DNA of 64,000 nucleotides from Winogradskyella arenosi (lineage in GTDB: Bacteria > Bacteroidota > Bacteroidia > Flavobacteriales > Flavobacteriaceae), in contig NZ_QPJO01000001.1 in the NCBI RefSeq assembly GCF_003337305.1, positions 496,001-560,000 on the forward strand, given 5' to 3'. The notes under the pieces were generated by a model that did no database searches, had not been told where the DNA came from, and saw nothing but the letters and a program-made list of their open reading frames with translations. The position numbers and the translations under genes were made by a program. How positions within the stretch are numbered: position 1 is the first letter of the stretch; each line of letters opens with the position of its first letter. Below are positions 8,298 through 17,177 of this stretch, one piece after another.

Positions 8298-9593
8298 ATG
8301 AATAAACACTTAAACATTTATAAAACCTATTCTAAAGTTAATAGAGAAAATTATCAATTAGAAGATGATCTAACAAGAGCATTAGCTATTGTTTTACAAG
8401 AAAATGACGTGTTTTTACATCAGTTTTTAAATCATATTTTAACACAAAAAGAGAATGTTTACAGTAATATTTTTGATGACTATACAAATAAAAATCCAAT
8501 AGAAATTGATATTCAAAAACCTGTAGAATCTATAGATGGCTTTGATCATTTATTTGCGGTGCGTATAAGTGGTAATGCCATGGGAAATGATTTTTATAAT
8601 CAAAACCATAATCAAGAGTATAACCCAGTTACAGACCTATTTATTCAAATAGATAACATGGCTGTCATTTTTGAGGTTAAACCAAACAATCATAATAGTA
8701 CAGCGCAATTGTACAATCAAGCTTTTAATACAATTAAAAGTGACGAGTCTTTAACAATGCAAAACGATGTTACAGCTGTAGATTTTAATTGGCCACTAAT
8801 TATGCAAATGGCAGTTCGTGTAAATAATTATCAGATTGCTATTAATAAAAAATCTAGGTTATTAGATAATTTTATTTCGTACATAAAAATGCACAACTAC
8901 CAATGGTTACCTCAATTGTCATTAAGTGCATTAAACTTTACTGAAAATAGTAGTAGTATTTCAAAGAGGTTAAATGATGCTATCGAAAACTCAGACAATA
9001 CAGCAATTAATAACCGTTTGGGTATTAAATGTAATTTTGGTTGGGCAGAAGAAATCCTTTTATACTTAAACCTTAAGACAGAAAAAGTTAGTTTTTCTGT
9101 TTACCCTGGAAATACTAAAGCACAAGGGTATCATATTTTTAAAAGTGATGGTGAGCCTCAGTTTAAAAAAACGCTTTATATAAATAAGGAGGATAGAAAA
9201 ATTAATAAAAATTATCATATTAAGTTTTCTGGTCAAAGTTATATAACTGGACTATGGGCTGGAGAAAAAGATTTTAAAAAACCATTATACACTAAAGCTA
9301 ATTTTTATAATCACTCTGGCAGAAAGAAAAAAAGTTTGCATTGGGATTCTATTAAAAATCTACTTGATACTACTTTTAATGATGATTATGATTGGAAGGA
9401 ATACTGTAAGTGGGATAAAAAGTTAATTGACTCTAATCGTACTCAATTTGACATATCTTTTGGTTACGAATTAAGTATAAGTATACCATTTAAAGAGTTG
9501 CAATTATTAGATACAGATAAAAATGATTTAACAAATCTAATTCATTTAATTAATGAAGTTAAAGAAGCATTTAAAACGGTTTTAATAAAATAA
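8298..9593 (+). CDS. Putative PD-(D/E)XK nuclease-like protein
   Basis: 431 residues. The only diagnostic segment is Asp113 (PVTDLFIQ) followed by IFEVKPN, with Glu126 and Lys128, then a Gln-containing helix (AQLYNQA). This is the D...ExK plus QxxxY arrangement of PD-(D/E)XK nucleases such as restriction enzymes and Cas4-like proteins. The C-terminal 250 residues match nothing I know. The stop overlaps the next start (TAATG), so the two proteins are translationally coupled. It may be a second nuclease of the system. Loss of activity cannot be excluded from sequence alone. Confidence 0.55.
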   Translation: MNKHLNIYKTYSKVNRENYQLEDDLTRALAIVLQENDVFLHQFLNHILTQKENVYSNIFDDYTNKNPIEIDIQKPVESIDGFDHLFAVRISGNAMGNDFYNQNHNQEYNPVTDLFIQIDNMAVIFEVKPNNHNSTAQLYNQAFNTIKSDESLTMQNDVTAVDFNWPLIMQMAVRVNNYQIAINKKSRLLDNFISYIKMHNYQWLPQLSLSALNFTENSSSISKRLNDAIENSDNTAINNRLGIKCNFGWAEEILLYLNLKTEKVSFSVYPGNTKAQGYHIFKSDGEPQFKKTLYINKEDRKINKNYHIKFSGQSYITGLWAGEKDFKKPLYTKANFYNHSGRKKKSLHWDSIKNLLDTTFNDDYDWKEYCKWDKKLIDSNRTQFDISFGYELSISIPFKELQLLDTDKNDLTNLIHLINEVKEAFKTVLIK

Positions 9594-10174
9594 TGAATTA
9601 CAGAGAAGAAACATATCCAGGTGATTTGTCTTTGTTATTAGTTAAAGCAAATAAAATAGCTAGGACTATTCTCAAAAAATTAAACTTCAATAATTGTCCA
9701 AGTATTAATGATTTGTTTTTTGAGTTACACAAAACCTGTGGTGTTCAACCGGAATATTCAGTGATACGTAATAAAAAAGCATTTAACGAGTTGGGATATC
9801 TTCCCAATATAAAATCAGGAAAAGTAAAATCTAATAATGAGTTCAAAGGCTTGTATGTTTTTGGCGAGGAAATAAAAGGTAAAGTAACACCAGTATACGT
9901 TGGAATTAGTAGAACTGTATACAGAAGACTGAGACAGCACGGTTTTGGTAAATTGCATAATGAGTCAACCCTTGCTTATTTAATGGCAAAAAACGAAAAA
10001 GAAGAACTTACTAGAGCAAGTTCTAGTAATAGTATCCTAGAACCAAAAAGGGAGATTTTGAGAAATTTTAAGGTGGTGCTATATCCAGTATTAAATGACT
10101 ATGAATTGTATTTTTATGAAGTAGCATTAGCAGGTATTTTAAAAACAAAATGGAATACTTTCCGAACACATTAG
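9593..10174 (+). CDS. GIY-YIG-like nuclease domain protein
   Basis: 193 residues. The central region from about residue 82 shows the GIY-YIG core: GLYVFG, then VYVGIS, then an Arg-rich helix with terminal His (TVYRRLRQH). Near the C-terminus YFYEVALAGILKTKWN carries the Glu expected to bind the metal. The N-terminal 80 residues are unassigned. GIY-YIG enzymes cut DNA through one metal ion. Coupling to the PD-(D/E)XK-like gene and location just before hsdR suggest a restriction or DNA-end processing role, which is inferred. Confidence 0.65.
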   Translation: MNYREETYPGDLSLLLVKANKIARTILKKLNFNNCPSINDLFFELHKTCGVQPEYSVIRNKKAFNELGYLPNIKSGKVKSNNEFKGLYVFGEEIKGKVTPVYVGISRTVYRRLRQHGFGKLHNESTLAYLMAKNEKEELTRASSSNSILEPKREILRNFKVVLYPVLNDYELYFYEVALAGILKTKWNTFRTH

Positions 10175-10186
10175 TATATTAGAAGT

Positions 10187-13100
10187 ATGAATTCAAATTT
10201 CCAGTTTCTTAAAGACGAGTTTGCCACCTTTCACGATAGAGCAGTTAAGGCAGAACAGTTGGTTATTCCAGATCCACGTACATCACTAGTTTATAGTCGT
10301 ATGGCGTTAGAAGAAGCTATAAATTGGATGTATGCGAATGACGAAGACCTCGAGCAACAATATAACACAACCTTACATAACTTATTAGTACAGCCGGAAT
10401 TTAAAGAACAATTCAATCATAAATTATATAATGAATTATTCATTATTAAGAATGCAGGAAACTTAGCAGCACACAACAAGCCAGTAAATGATATAGATTC
10501 ACACAAAGCTATAGAGGCACTCTTCTATTTTGGCAAGTGGTTTATCAAATCATACGCTAAAGAGCCAGTAAGTGAAATAGGAATTTTTGATTTTGATTAT
10601 CTTCCTAAAGAAGGTGGTAGTACACTTTCACGCAAACAAATAAAACAACTTCAAGAGCAACTTGATAAAGAACTAGATACGTATCAAGAGCAACTAAAAA
10701 CCAAAGAAGCCGAAAGACAGCAACTAGCTGATGAAAATGAGCTATTTAAAAAGCAAATAGAAGCATTACAAGCACAAATAGAAGCGAATAAAGTTGAGGC
10801 TAATGTAGAAGATGAAGTTAACCATCCACGTAACGAAGCAGAAACACGTAAGTATCTTATAGATGTAGCTTTACGTGAAGCGGGTTGGGATTTAAAAGGA
10901 GTTAACGATAAAGAATACAAGGTGCAATACATGCCCAAATCTACAAACACCTCAGAAACAGGCTATGTAGATTATGTATTATGGGATGATGACGGTTTAC
11001 CACTAGCACTTGTAGAAGCAAAACGCACCTTGGAAAGTGCGAGCAAAGGTGAAAATCAAGCGCAACTGTATGCTGATAGTTTAGAAAAAATGCATGGGCA
11101 AAGACCTGTAATGTATTACAGTAATGGTTATGAAATTTTCTTGTGGGACGATCAGTTTTACAAACAAGCAAGACCTGTACACGGTTTTTATACCAAAGCA
11201 GAATTACAAACGGTTATGTTTCGTCGTACACATCGTAAAGATATTCGTACTGCAACAATAGACACTGACATTGTAGAACGTTTTTACCAAATGCGTGCTA
11301 TTAAAAGTATTGCAGAACATTTTACAGGAAATGATAAAAGTGTCGGAAAGTTAGTAGGTACCAATCGTGGCGCATTACTAGTATTAGCAACAGGAACAGG
11401 AAAAACTAGAACCTCAATCGCTTTTTCGAAACTCTTATTAGAGTGTAATTGGGCTAAACGTATTTTATTTTTAGCAGATAGAACTAGTTTAGTAGATCAA
11501 GCAAAACGAAACTTTGTAAAACATCTACCAGAACATACCAGTGTAAATTTATTAGAAGAAAAAGACAATCTAGAAGCACGTTTTGCCTTTTCAACCTATC
11601 AAACAATGATGGGGTTAATAGACCGTAGTCGTGAAGAAGAAGCTCGTTTTTATGGTGTTGGACATTTCGATCTAATTATTATTGATGAAGCACACCGCTC
11701 TATTTATAAAAAATACCAAGCTATTTTTGAGTATTTCGATGCCTTATTCTTGGGCTTGACTGCTACACCAAAAGGTAATATTGATAAAAACACCTATCAT
11801 GTTTTCGGTTTGCCCGACAAATCACCAACGGATGCCTATGATTTCCCTGAAGCTGTTGCTAACAAACACTTAGTACCTTATTATACTATAGAAGTACCAA
11901 CAAAATTTTTAAGAGAAGGGATTAAATACGACGAGCTTTCAGAGGTAGAAAAAGAGGAGTTTGAAGAAGAAATACTAGATGGAGAAGAAGCAACAGGAAA
12001 TGAATGGATTGCCTCTTCAGAATTAAACACCTGGTTATTCAATAAGCCTACAGCTAAAAAAACACTACAATATGTTTTAGAAAATGGCATCAAAAAACGA
12101 GGTGGTGATGAATTAGGTAAAACTATCATTTTTGCAAAAAACAGGAAGCATGCTCAATTTCTTAAAGACACCTTTATGGAATTAGATAAAGAACAATTTG
12201 GTAATGATTATGTAAAAGTGATAACACATAAAGAAGATAAAGCCAAAGAGTTTATTAATCGTTTTTGTGATGAAGAGAAGGATCGTTTACCACAAATTGC
12301 TATCTCTGTAGATATGATGGACACAGGAATTGATGCTCCGAGTTGTGTGAATTTAGTGTTTTATAAACCAGTAAAATCTAAATCTAAGTTTTGGCAAATG
12401 ATAGGTCGTGGTTCTCGTTTACGTCCAGATTTGTTTGGTGCTGGTCAAGATAAAACGCATTTCTTAATTTTTGACCTATGTGGCAATTTTGAATTTTTTA
12501 ATGAAAATCCAGAGGGTATTGAAACAAGCTCACAAAAGAGTTTAACAGAGATTTTATTTGGCTTAAGATTACGTCTTGCAGAATATTTAAAAAGCAATCA
12601 GTTTATAGACGATGATGCACTACAAAATTTTAGAACGGAGTTGTTAGATGGTTTACATAAAGATATTGAAATACTAGATTTAGATCGATTTGATGTAAAA
12701 ATGAAACTAGAAATAGTACACGAATTTGGTAATGAAAATCGTGAGATCTGGAACCATTTATCCAAACGTGATGTAAAGCATATAGAAGATGAATTAGCAC
12801 CTTTAGTTAAACCACAAAAAGGAGATACAGACTTAGCGAGATATTATGATAAATTACTTTTCACGCTAATAACTAAAAGACTCGAAACACCAAACAGTGA
12901 AGAGTATATCAATAGCTTTATGATACCTATTACAAAAGTAGTAGGGACATCAAAAAAACTTTTAAAGAAAACGACTATACCAGCGGTCAAGTCTAAAGAA
13001 GCATTAATAAAATTACCACTAGAAGAGGATTTCTGGAAAGTAGAAGGTATTGTTCACCTTGAGAAACTAAGAAAAGGGGTTCGTGAGCTAGTAAAATATA

Positions 13101-13672
13101 TAGATCCAGAGGATCAGCGTTATGTTACTACAGATTTTGCAGACTATATTATTGAAGATGAAATAAAAACTAATAGATTTTCAGATACAGAATCACCAGA
13201 ATATACATCGCCCTTTCAAAATAATGTACATCGTTTAGAGCAATTAATTCGTGAGAATGAAAACCATATTACTATAGCTAGAATTAGAAAAGGGGAAACT
13301 ATTACTAAAGAAGAATTACAAGCTTTAGAAGATATACTGTTTAAAGGAGGTATAGATAAAGAAGCTATTGAGAAAGAATTGGGTTCACAGTTTAGTCTAG
13401 TAAAATTCATCATAGCGTTAATGGGCTTAAGTCCAGAGAAAGTAGATGCTGCTTTTGCAAAATTCACCAATGATTACAAGCTAAACGCAGTACAAATACA
13501 ATTTCTAGATACTATAAAAAAATTCTTAACCAGTAATGGAAAGATAGAACCTAGTAAATTATATGATGCACCATTTAAAAATTATCATAGCATGGGTATT
13601 GATGGCGTTTTTACTAAACAACAAGGCGACATAATCTTCAAAATTGTGGAGGACTTTAACCAGGCAAACTAA
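10187..13672 (+). CDS. hsdR: Type I restriction endonuclease, translocase subunit HsdR
   Basis: 1161 residues, full length. In order: a DUF4145 domain (about 15-125), a coiled coil (about 140-205), the PD-(D/E)XK nuclease with VEAK at 276-279 and the following QAQLYAD helix, and SF2 helicase domains. These show Walker A ATGTGKT (401-407), DEAH at 500-503, TATP, and motif VI GRGSRLRPD. A C-terminal EcoEI-type region for subunit contact ends the protein. It translocates DNA using ATP and cleaves sites left unmethylated by HsdM/HsdS. All catalytic motifs look intact. It starts 12 bp after the GIY-YIG gene and closes the core operon. Confidence 0.95.
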   Translation: MNSNFQFLKDEFATFHDRAVKAEQLVIPDPRTSLVYSRMALEEAINWMYANDEDLEQQYNTTLHNLLVQPEFKEQFNHKLYNELFIIKNAGNLAAHNKPVNDIDSHKAIEALFYFGKWFIKSYAKEPVSEIGIFDFDYLPKEGGSTLSRKQIKQLQEQLDKELDTYQEQLKTKEAERQQLADENELFKKQIEALQAQIEANKVEANVEDEVNHPRNEAETRKYLIDVALREAGWDLKGVNDKEYKVQYMPKSTNTSETGYVDYVLWDDDGLPLALVEAKRTLESASKGENQAQLYADSLEKMHGQRPVMYYSNGYEIFLWDDQFYKQARPVHGFYTKAELQTVMFRRTHRKDIRTATIDTDIVERFYQMRAIKSIAEHFTGNDKSVGKLVGTNRGALLVLATGTGKTRTSIAFSKLLLECNWAKRILFLADRTSLVDQAKRNFVKHLPEHTSVNLLEEKDNLEARFAFSTYQTMMGLIDRSREEEARFYGVGHFDLIIIDEAHRSIYKKYQAIFEYFDALFLGLTATPKGNIDKNTYHVFGLPDKSPTDAYDFPEAVANKHLVPYYTIEVPTKFLREGIKYDELSEVEKEEFEEEILDGEEATGNEWIASSELNTWLFNKPTAKKTLQYVLENGIKKRGGDELGKTIIFAKNRKHAQFLKDTFMELDKEQFGNDYVKVITHKEDKAKEFINRFCDEEKDRLPQIAISVDMMDTGIDAPSCVNLVFYKPVKSKSKFWQMIGRGSRLRPDLFGAGQDKTHFLIFDLCGNFEFFNENPEGIETSSQKSLTEILFGLRLRLAEYLKSNQFIDDDALQNFRTELLDGLHKDIEILDLDRFDVKMKLEIVHEFGNENREIWNHLSKRDVKHIEDELAPLVKPQKGDTDLARYYDKLLFTLITKRLETPNSEEYINSFMIPITKVVGTSKKLLKKTTIPAVKSKEALIKLPLEEDFWKVEGIVHLEKLRKGVRELVKYIDPEDQRYVTTDFADYIIEDEIKTNRFSDTESPEYTSPFQNNVHRLEQLIRENENHITIARIRKGETITKEELQALEDILFKGGIDKEAIEKELGSQFSLVKFIIALMGLSPEKVDAAFAKFTNDYKLNAVQIQFLDTIKKFLTSNGKIEPSKLYDAPFKNYHSMGIDGVFTKQQGDIIFKIVEDFNQAN

Positions 13673-13697
13673 CCTCATTACTTAATCTCTTTTATAG

Positions 13698-13756
13698 ACT
13701 ATGCGATTATATTGCATAGTTCCGTCATATAATTGCAGTATTAATCTTAAATACTG
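13698..13756. promoter_or_regulatory. Two tandem inverted repeats upstream of the SF2/Z1-like gene
   Basis: Two perfect 7-bp dyads lie in the 89-bp gap after hsdR: ACTATGC/GCATAGT (13698-13704 and 13714-13720) and CAGTATT/AATACTG (13736-13742 and 13750-13756). The second ends 5 bp before the ATG at 13762. Neither is followed by a T-tract, so they look like operators or a translation-control structure rather than a terminator. Confidence 0.4.
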
Positions 13757-13761
13757 TTCTT

Positions 13762-15525
13762 ATGACTGCATATCAAAACTTTTGGGACGCTGAGATAGAA
13801 ACGCTTCTTCAGCAATTAGACGCACCACAATCTCTAGAAGAGAATATCGTGGACACATTAAACAATTCGACAAGAACCGGAATCTTCCCTAATCAAATTA
13901 TTAATGCACTTCGTATTGGTTTGTCTTTAAAAGAAGGCAATCAGAATATGGCATTTGTAGCTTCGATGCAAAGTGGCAAGTCTGGAACTGTATATTTTTT
14001 ATGCAATTATGTATTACCTGCAATAGGTTTGATTAAAGAATACGAATCCATCTTGTTTGTAACGAGTATGCGTGATACAGATTTATACAATCAGAATTGT
14101 CGTGTATTACAACGTGAATATTACGATTGTGTAACAGGTGATATGAAACCTTCGGTATTAAAAGTAATGAAAATGAGTGATTTCTTTAATCATCCAAATC
14201 CTCATAAAGTCGTAAACGAATTTGATGTGCAGTTAATTGTTCGTGACGAGGACCAATATGGTTCTGGTGTAGAATCTTCATTTGAATTAGCCTTTTTTGC
14301 TGAACTTCGTTACCGTATGCCAGATATTAAATTACTTGCGGTAAGTGCTACACCTTATGATATTTTAGATGCACAATTTACAGGAGCAACAGATGTAGAT
14401 GTAATAGTTGGTGTGCGTCCACCAGAGTATTATGGTATTTCTGAAATGTTAGCTGATGGTGTTATTGAAGACATTCCAGAAGGGTTTAGACCAATGCAAT
14501 CTCAAGAAATAGATGGAGAAGTACACTATTCAATTCATCCAAAGACCGAAGAATATGTAAACCATTTAAACGCTTTTGAGAATGGATTAGGAATCATTAG
14601 AGTATCCAATACCGCAAGAGCGATTGAGTTAAGAAGGTTACTAAAGGATCAGTATAAAAAGCAATGTACCACTATCGTAATCGGTTCCGATGTTGCATGT
14701 GATTTTAGTATTAATGAAGGGATTAAGGAGATTTCTGATTTGATTCTAAAAAGAGGACAACGCGTAGTACTTATAATTGTTCAAGCACTTACAGCCGGTA
14801 AAGATTTAGGTATAATTAAAGAAAAAGTACGTTTTGGTATTGAACCAAGAGATAGACAGCTAGCAAACGGAGCGCAAGGTATTACAGGTCGTTTTTGTGG
14901 GTATCATAAAAATCGTGATTTTAAACTGATCGCCAGCAGAAGCCTATTAGAACACTATGCACAGTTTGAACAAGATTGGGAGATTTTTGCAGACGAAGAC
15001 TGGCGTAACGATTTATTCAATAGTAATGTTAGAGGCTTGAGCACGCATACAAAGTTTGTAAAAACGCAATCTGAAGGAGCATTTACACCTATTGAGCATA
15101 TTGAAGCCCTTACTTATGATCAATTGCTAACTGAAGCAGGGCGAGAAAGTTTATCATTTATTGATGATGATGCATACCACCGTTTACTAGATTATTTTAA
15201 GGCAACGTTTTACAATGTTTCTACAAAAGGAACACGTTTCAAACAAAAAGGTGTTACTGTACGTATCGCTTCTGGTTATAACCAAGCAAGTAATCGTGTG
15301 TATCGTAATTGGAACTGTAATTTAGAAAATGATTTTGGTAATATTTTCTTTAAAAAGAATCCATATCAATTTGGTCTTCTAATTAGCAATTATCCTATAA
15401 ATGATGAGCGCAATACTTTAGGATTTACTGGTATCAAAATTCTTAAATCTGGGAAGCAAGAATGGCGTGACCAAGAAACCAATGTGCAAAACAATTCTAT
15501 GTACGGTAATAATGATGCTGCCTAA
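13762..15525 (+). CDS. SF2 / Z1-like ATPase of the defence island
   Basis: 587 residues with helicase-like motifs in order: Walker A variant MQSGKSGT (Lys73), Walker B DEDQ (162-165), SATP (195-198), a second RecA-like half with VIGSD, and motif VI QGITGR (372-377). The Walker A with Gln-Ser before Gly-Lys and the FVTSMRDTDLYNQN strand after it resemble Z1-domain ATPases found with conflict systems, though Z1 assignment is not certain. The last 200 residues are unassigned. It could be a motor acting with the restriction complex or a separate one-gene function. The separate upstream dyads suggest its own control. Confidence 0.65.
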   Translation: MTAYQNFWDAEIETLLQQLDAPQSLEENIVDTLNNSTRTGIFPNQIINALRIGLSLKEGNQNMAFVASMQSGKSGTVYFLCNYVLPAIGLIKEYESILFVTSMRDTDLYNQNCRVLQREYYDCVTGDMKPSVLKVMKMSDFFNHPNPHKVVNEFDVQLIVRDEDQYGSGVESSFELAFFAELRYRMPDIKLLAVSATPYDILDAQFTGATDVDVIVGVRPPEYYGISEMLADGVIEDIPEGFRPMQSQEIDGEVHYSIHPKTEEYVNHLNAFENGLGIIRVSNTARAIELRRLLKDQYKKQCTTIVIGSDVACDFSINEGIKEISDLILKRGQRVVLIIVQALTAGKDLGIIKEKVRFGIEPRDRQLANGAQGITGRFCGYHKNRDFKLIASRSLLEHYAQFEQDWEIFADEDWRNDLFNSNVRGLSTHTKFVKTQSEGAFTPIEHIEALTYDQLLTEAGRESLSFIDDDAYHRLLDYFKATFYNVSTKGTRFKQKGVTVRIASGYNQASNRVYRNWNCNLENDFGNIFFKKNPYQFGLLISNYPINDERNTLGFTGIKILKSGKQEWRDQETNVQNNSMYGNNDAA

Positions 15526-15678
15526 TGTCATTCGTGTCAGTAGGTTACAAATTCGTTCATCTGTTTAAGATGTAGTTTAACTAAAAAGTGATGAGAATAA
15601 AAGGTCCATAATGACAACTTGTCAATTTAAGAAAGCCTTAACAGTTTGGAATAATGATTGTCAAATTTATAAGCATAA

Positions 15679-15710
15679 AAAAGTCCCAACATTAGACCGG
15701 AAGGACTTTT
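15679..15710 (+). terminator. Hairpin terminator between restriction and CBASS modules
   Basis: AAAAGTCC (15679-15686) pairs with GGACTTTT (15703-15710), leaving a 16-nt loop. The stem's A and T tracts make it usable in both directions. It separates the restriction block from the CBASS block. Confidence 0.6.
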
Positions 15711-15718
15711 AAAATTGA

Positions 15719-15783
15719 AAGTGAGTAGTATAATGTAAAGGATACTACCCCATATTTTGTGGCGCAAATATAGTGTCTCACTT
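15719..15783 (+). ncRNA. Candidate structured leader before the CBASS operon
   Basis: Three nested stems can form together: P1 AAGTGA/TCACTT (15719-15724 with 15778-15783), P2 GTAGTAT/ATACTAC (15725-15731 with 15742-15748), and P3 ATATTTTG/CAAATAT (15752-15759 with 15765-15771, one bulge). This gives a three-way junction with P2 stacked on P1. The region is AT-rich and no family is recognised, so it could be chance. Confidence 0.3.
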
Positions 15784-15821
15784 CCAACCTACAAAATATT
15801 CCTATTTCCTTTCACGGTTTA

Positions 15822-15846
15822 GGTCAATCGTCTGTAAACGTTGACC
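15822..15846. promoter_or_regulatory. Inverted repeat 22 bp before the DUF2188 start
   Basis: GGTCAA-T-CGT pairs with ACG-TTGACC (15822-15831 with 15838-15846), a 9-bp stem with one bulged T. It may be an operator or an attenuator hairpin for the CBASS operon. There is no T-tract. Confidence 0.4.
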
Positions 15847-15868
15847 ATCTAATTAATTCAGAATACAA

Positions 15869-16099
15869 ATGGAAAATTTTCATTTAGTACACGATAATGG
15901 TGTGTACAAACTTAAGAAAGAGAATGCACAGCGCGCTTCTAAAATTATTAAAACGAATAAGACAGAGGCTATCAAGACGGCAAGGGATTTTGTTCAAAGC
16001 CAAGGTGGTGGTTCACTTAAAATTCACAAAAATAAAGGTGGTTTTCAAGAAGAAAGAACCTACCCACGAGCTAACGACCCAAAACAATCTAAAGGATAA
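15869..16099 (+). CDS. DUF2188 domain protein at the head of the CBASS operon
   Basis: 76 residues that fit DUF2188 over almost the whole length: an N-terminal strand pair with the VHDNGVYKLKKENAQRASK segment, a helix with EAIKTARDFVQSQGG, then LKIHKNKGGFQEERTYP. The family is small and basic, with no established function. The stop is 3 bp before the CD-NTase start, so it is co-transcribed. A regulatory or nucleic-acid-binding accessory role is possible but unproven. Confidence 0.8.
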   Translation: MENFHLVHDNGVYKLKKENAQRASKIIKTNKTEAIKTARDFVQSQGGGSLKIHKNKGGFQEERTYPRANDPKQSKG

Positions 16100-16102
16100 A
16101 AT

Positions 16103-17176
16103 ATGGAAAAGAATTACGATGAATTAATAGGTAGAGTTAAGTCTAGATATAATCCAGCAGCGATCGATGAATCAAGACTTTTAAATGAATCACTTAGGGT
16201 GGAATTAAAAGCTTTGTCAGGCTCTAAAGTTATGGAATATATTAAGCGATCTATGCAAGGTGTTGAGCCAGCATATACACAGAATACAATAGTTGCAGGC
16301 GATAAAGTCAAAACTCATCTTAAAAACAATAATCCAAATCTAGATTATGAGTATCAAGGATCAGTAATGAGTAATACTCATATAAAAGGTTATAGTGATA
16401 TTGATCTTGTTCAATTGTGTAATAAATTTTATGGTCACGATTCAAGAACTGAATTTACGGAAGAATATCGAAAATCAAATCTTACTGAAACGCAACGGTG
16501 GGCATTATTAAAGGTAATTGAAGGTTCAACTTATACTGGTAATGCTGATCAAGATTTACGGACTATGCGACTAGAAGCCGAAAACGTGCTTGGTATAATA
16601 TATAATGATGTAGATATTTCAAAAGATAAATCTATAGAAGTCAATATAACAAACCCTAAACGTAAAGTTGATGTTGTAACCGCATCTTGGTATAGGTCTG
16701 TAAAATCAACAAAATCAGGTGATAAAACTGATAAAGGTATTTGTATTTATGACAAAAATAAAAATGTAAGATTACCCGTGGATTACCCGTTTTTAAAAAT
16801 AAAACTGCTAAATGATAAAGACAAGAGCGTTAATGGACGTCTGAAGAAAATGATTAGGTTTTTGAAAACAATTAAAGCTGATTCAGATATCAAAATCAAA
16901 ATTAGCAGTTTCGATATTTCATCAATATGCTATAACATAGACTCTCTTTCATACGACTATAAACCGTATTATGAGCTTGTTTATGTTTTGCAAGTAGAGT
17001 TAGGAAAAATTATTGCAGACGATTTTTACCGTAATAACATAAAATCGATTGATGGTACTGAATATATTTTTAGAGATAAACCTGAAAAGTATAGTCAATT
17101 GTTTATTCTTTTAAATGAACTAAATATTATTAAGAAGGACTTGGTAGGTAATAACGCAATAACAAGATTTTTATAA
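16103..17176 (+). CDS. cdnE: CD-NTase (cGAS/DncV-like nucleotidyltransferase)
   Basis: 357 residues with a Pol-beta-type nucleotidyltransferase core: GS at 86-87 (YEYQGSVMSN), the metal-binding pair Asp99-x-Asp101 (YSDIDLVQL) and a third Asp190 (RKVDVVTA). The C-terminal half is the helical lobe usual in CD-NTases. These enzymes make cyclic oligonucleotides on phage infection and activate a neighbouring effector. The neighbour, 1 bp downstream, is a TIR-STING protein. STING-type CBASS partners studied so far make cyclic di-GMP and belong to clade E, so I infer that product and the symbol. The clade is not proven from sequence. Confidence 0.82.
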   Translation: MEKNYDELIGRVKSRYNPAAIDESRLLNESLRVELKALSGSKVMEYIKRSMQGVEPAYTQNTIVAGDKVKTHLKNNNPNLDYEYQGSVMSNTHIKGYSDIDLVQLCNKFYGHDSRTEFTEEYRKSNLTETQRWALLKVIEGSTYTGNADQDLRTMRLEAENVLGIIYNDVDISKDKSIEVNITNPKRKVDVVTASWYRSVKSTKSGDKTDKGICIYDKNKNVRLPVDYPFLKIKLLNDKDKSVNGRLKKMIRFLKTIKADSDIKIKISSFDISSICYNIDSLSYDYKPYYELVYVLQVELGKIIADDFYRNNIKSIDGTEYIFRDKPEKYSQLFILLNELNIIKKDLVGNNAITRFL

Positions 17177-17177
17177 T

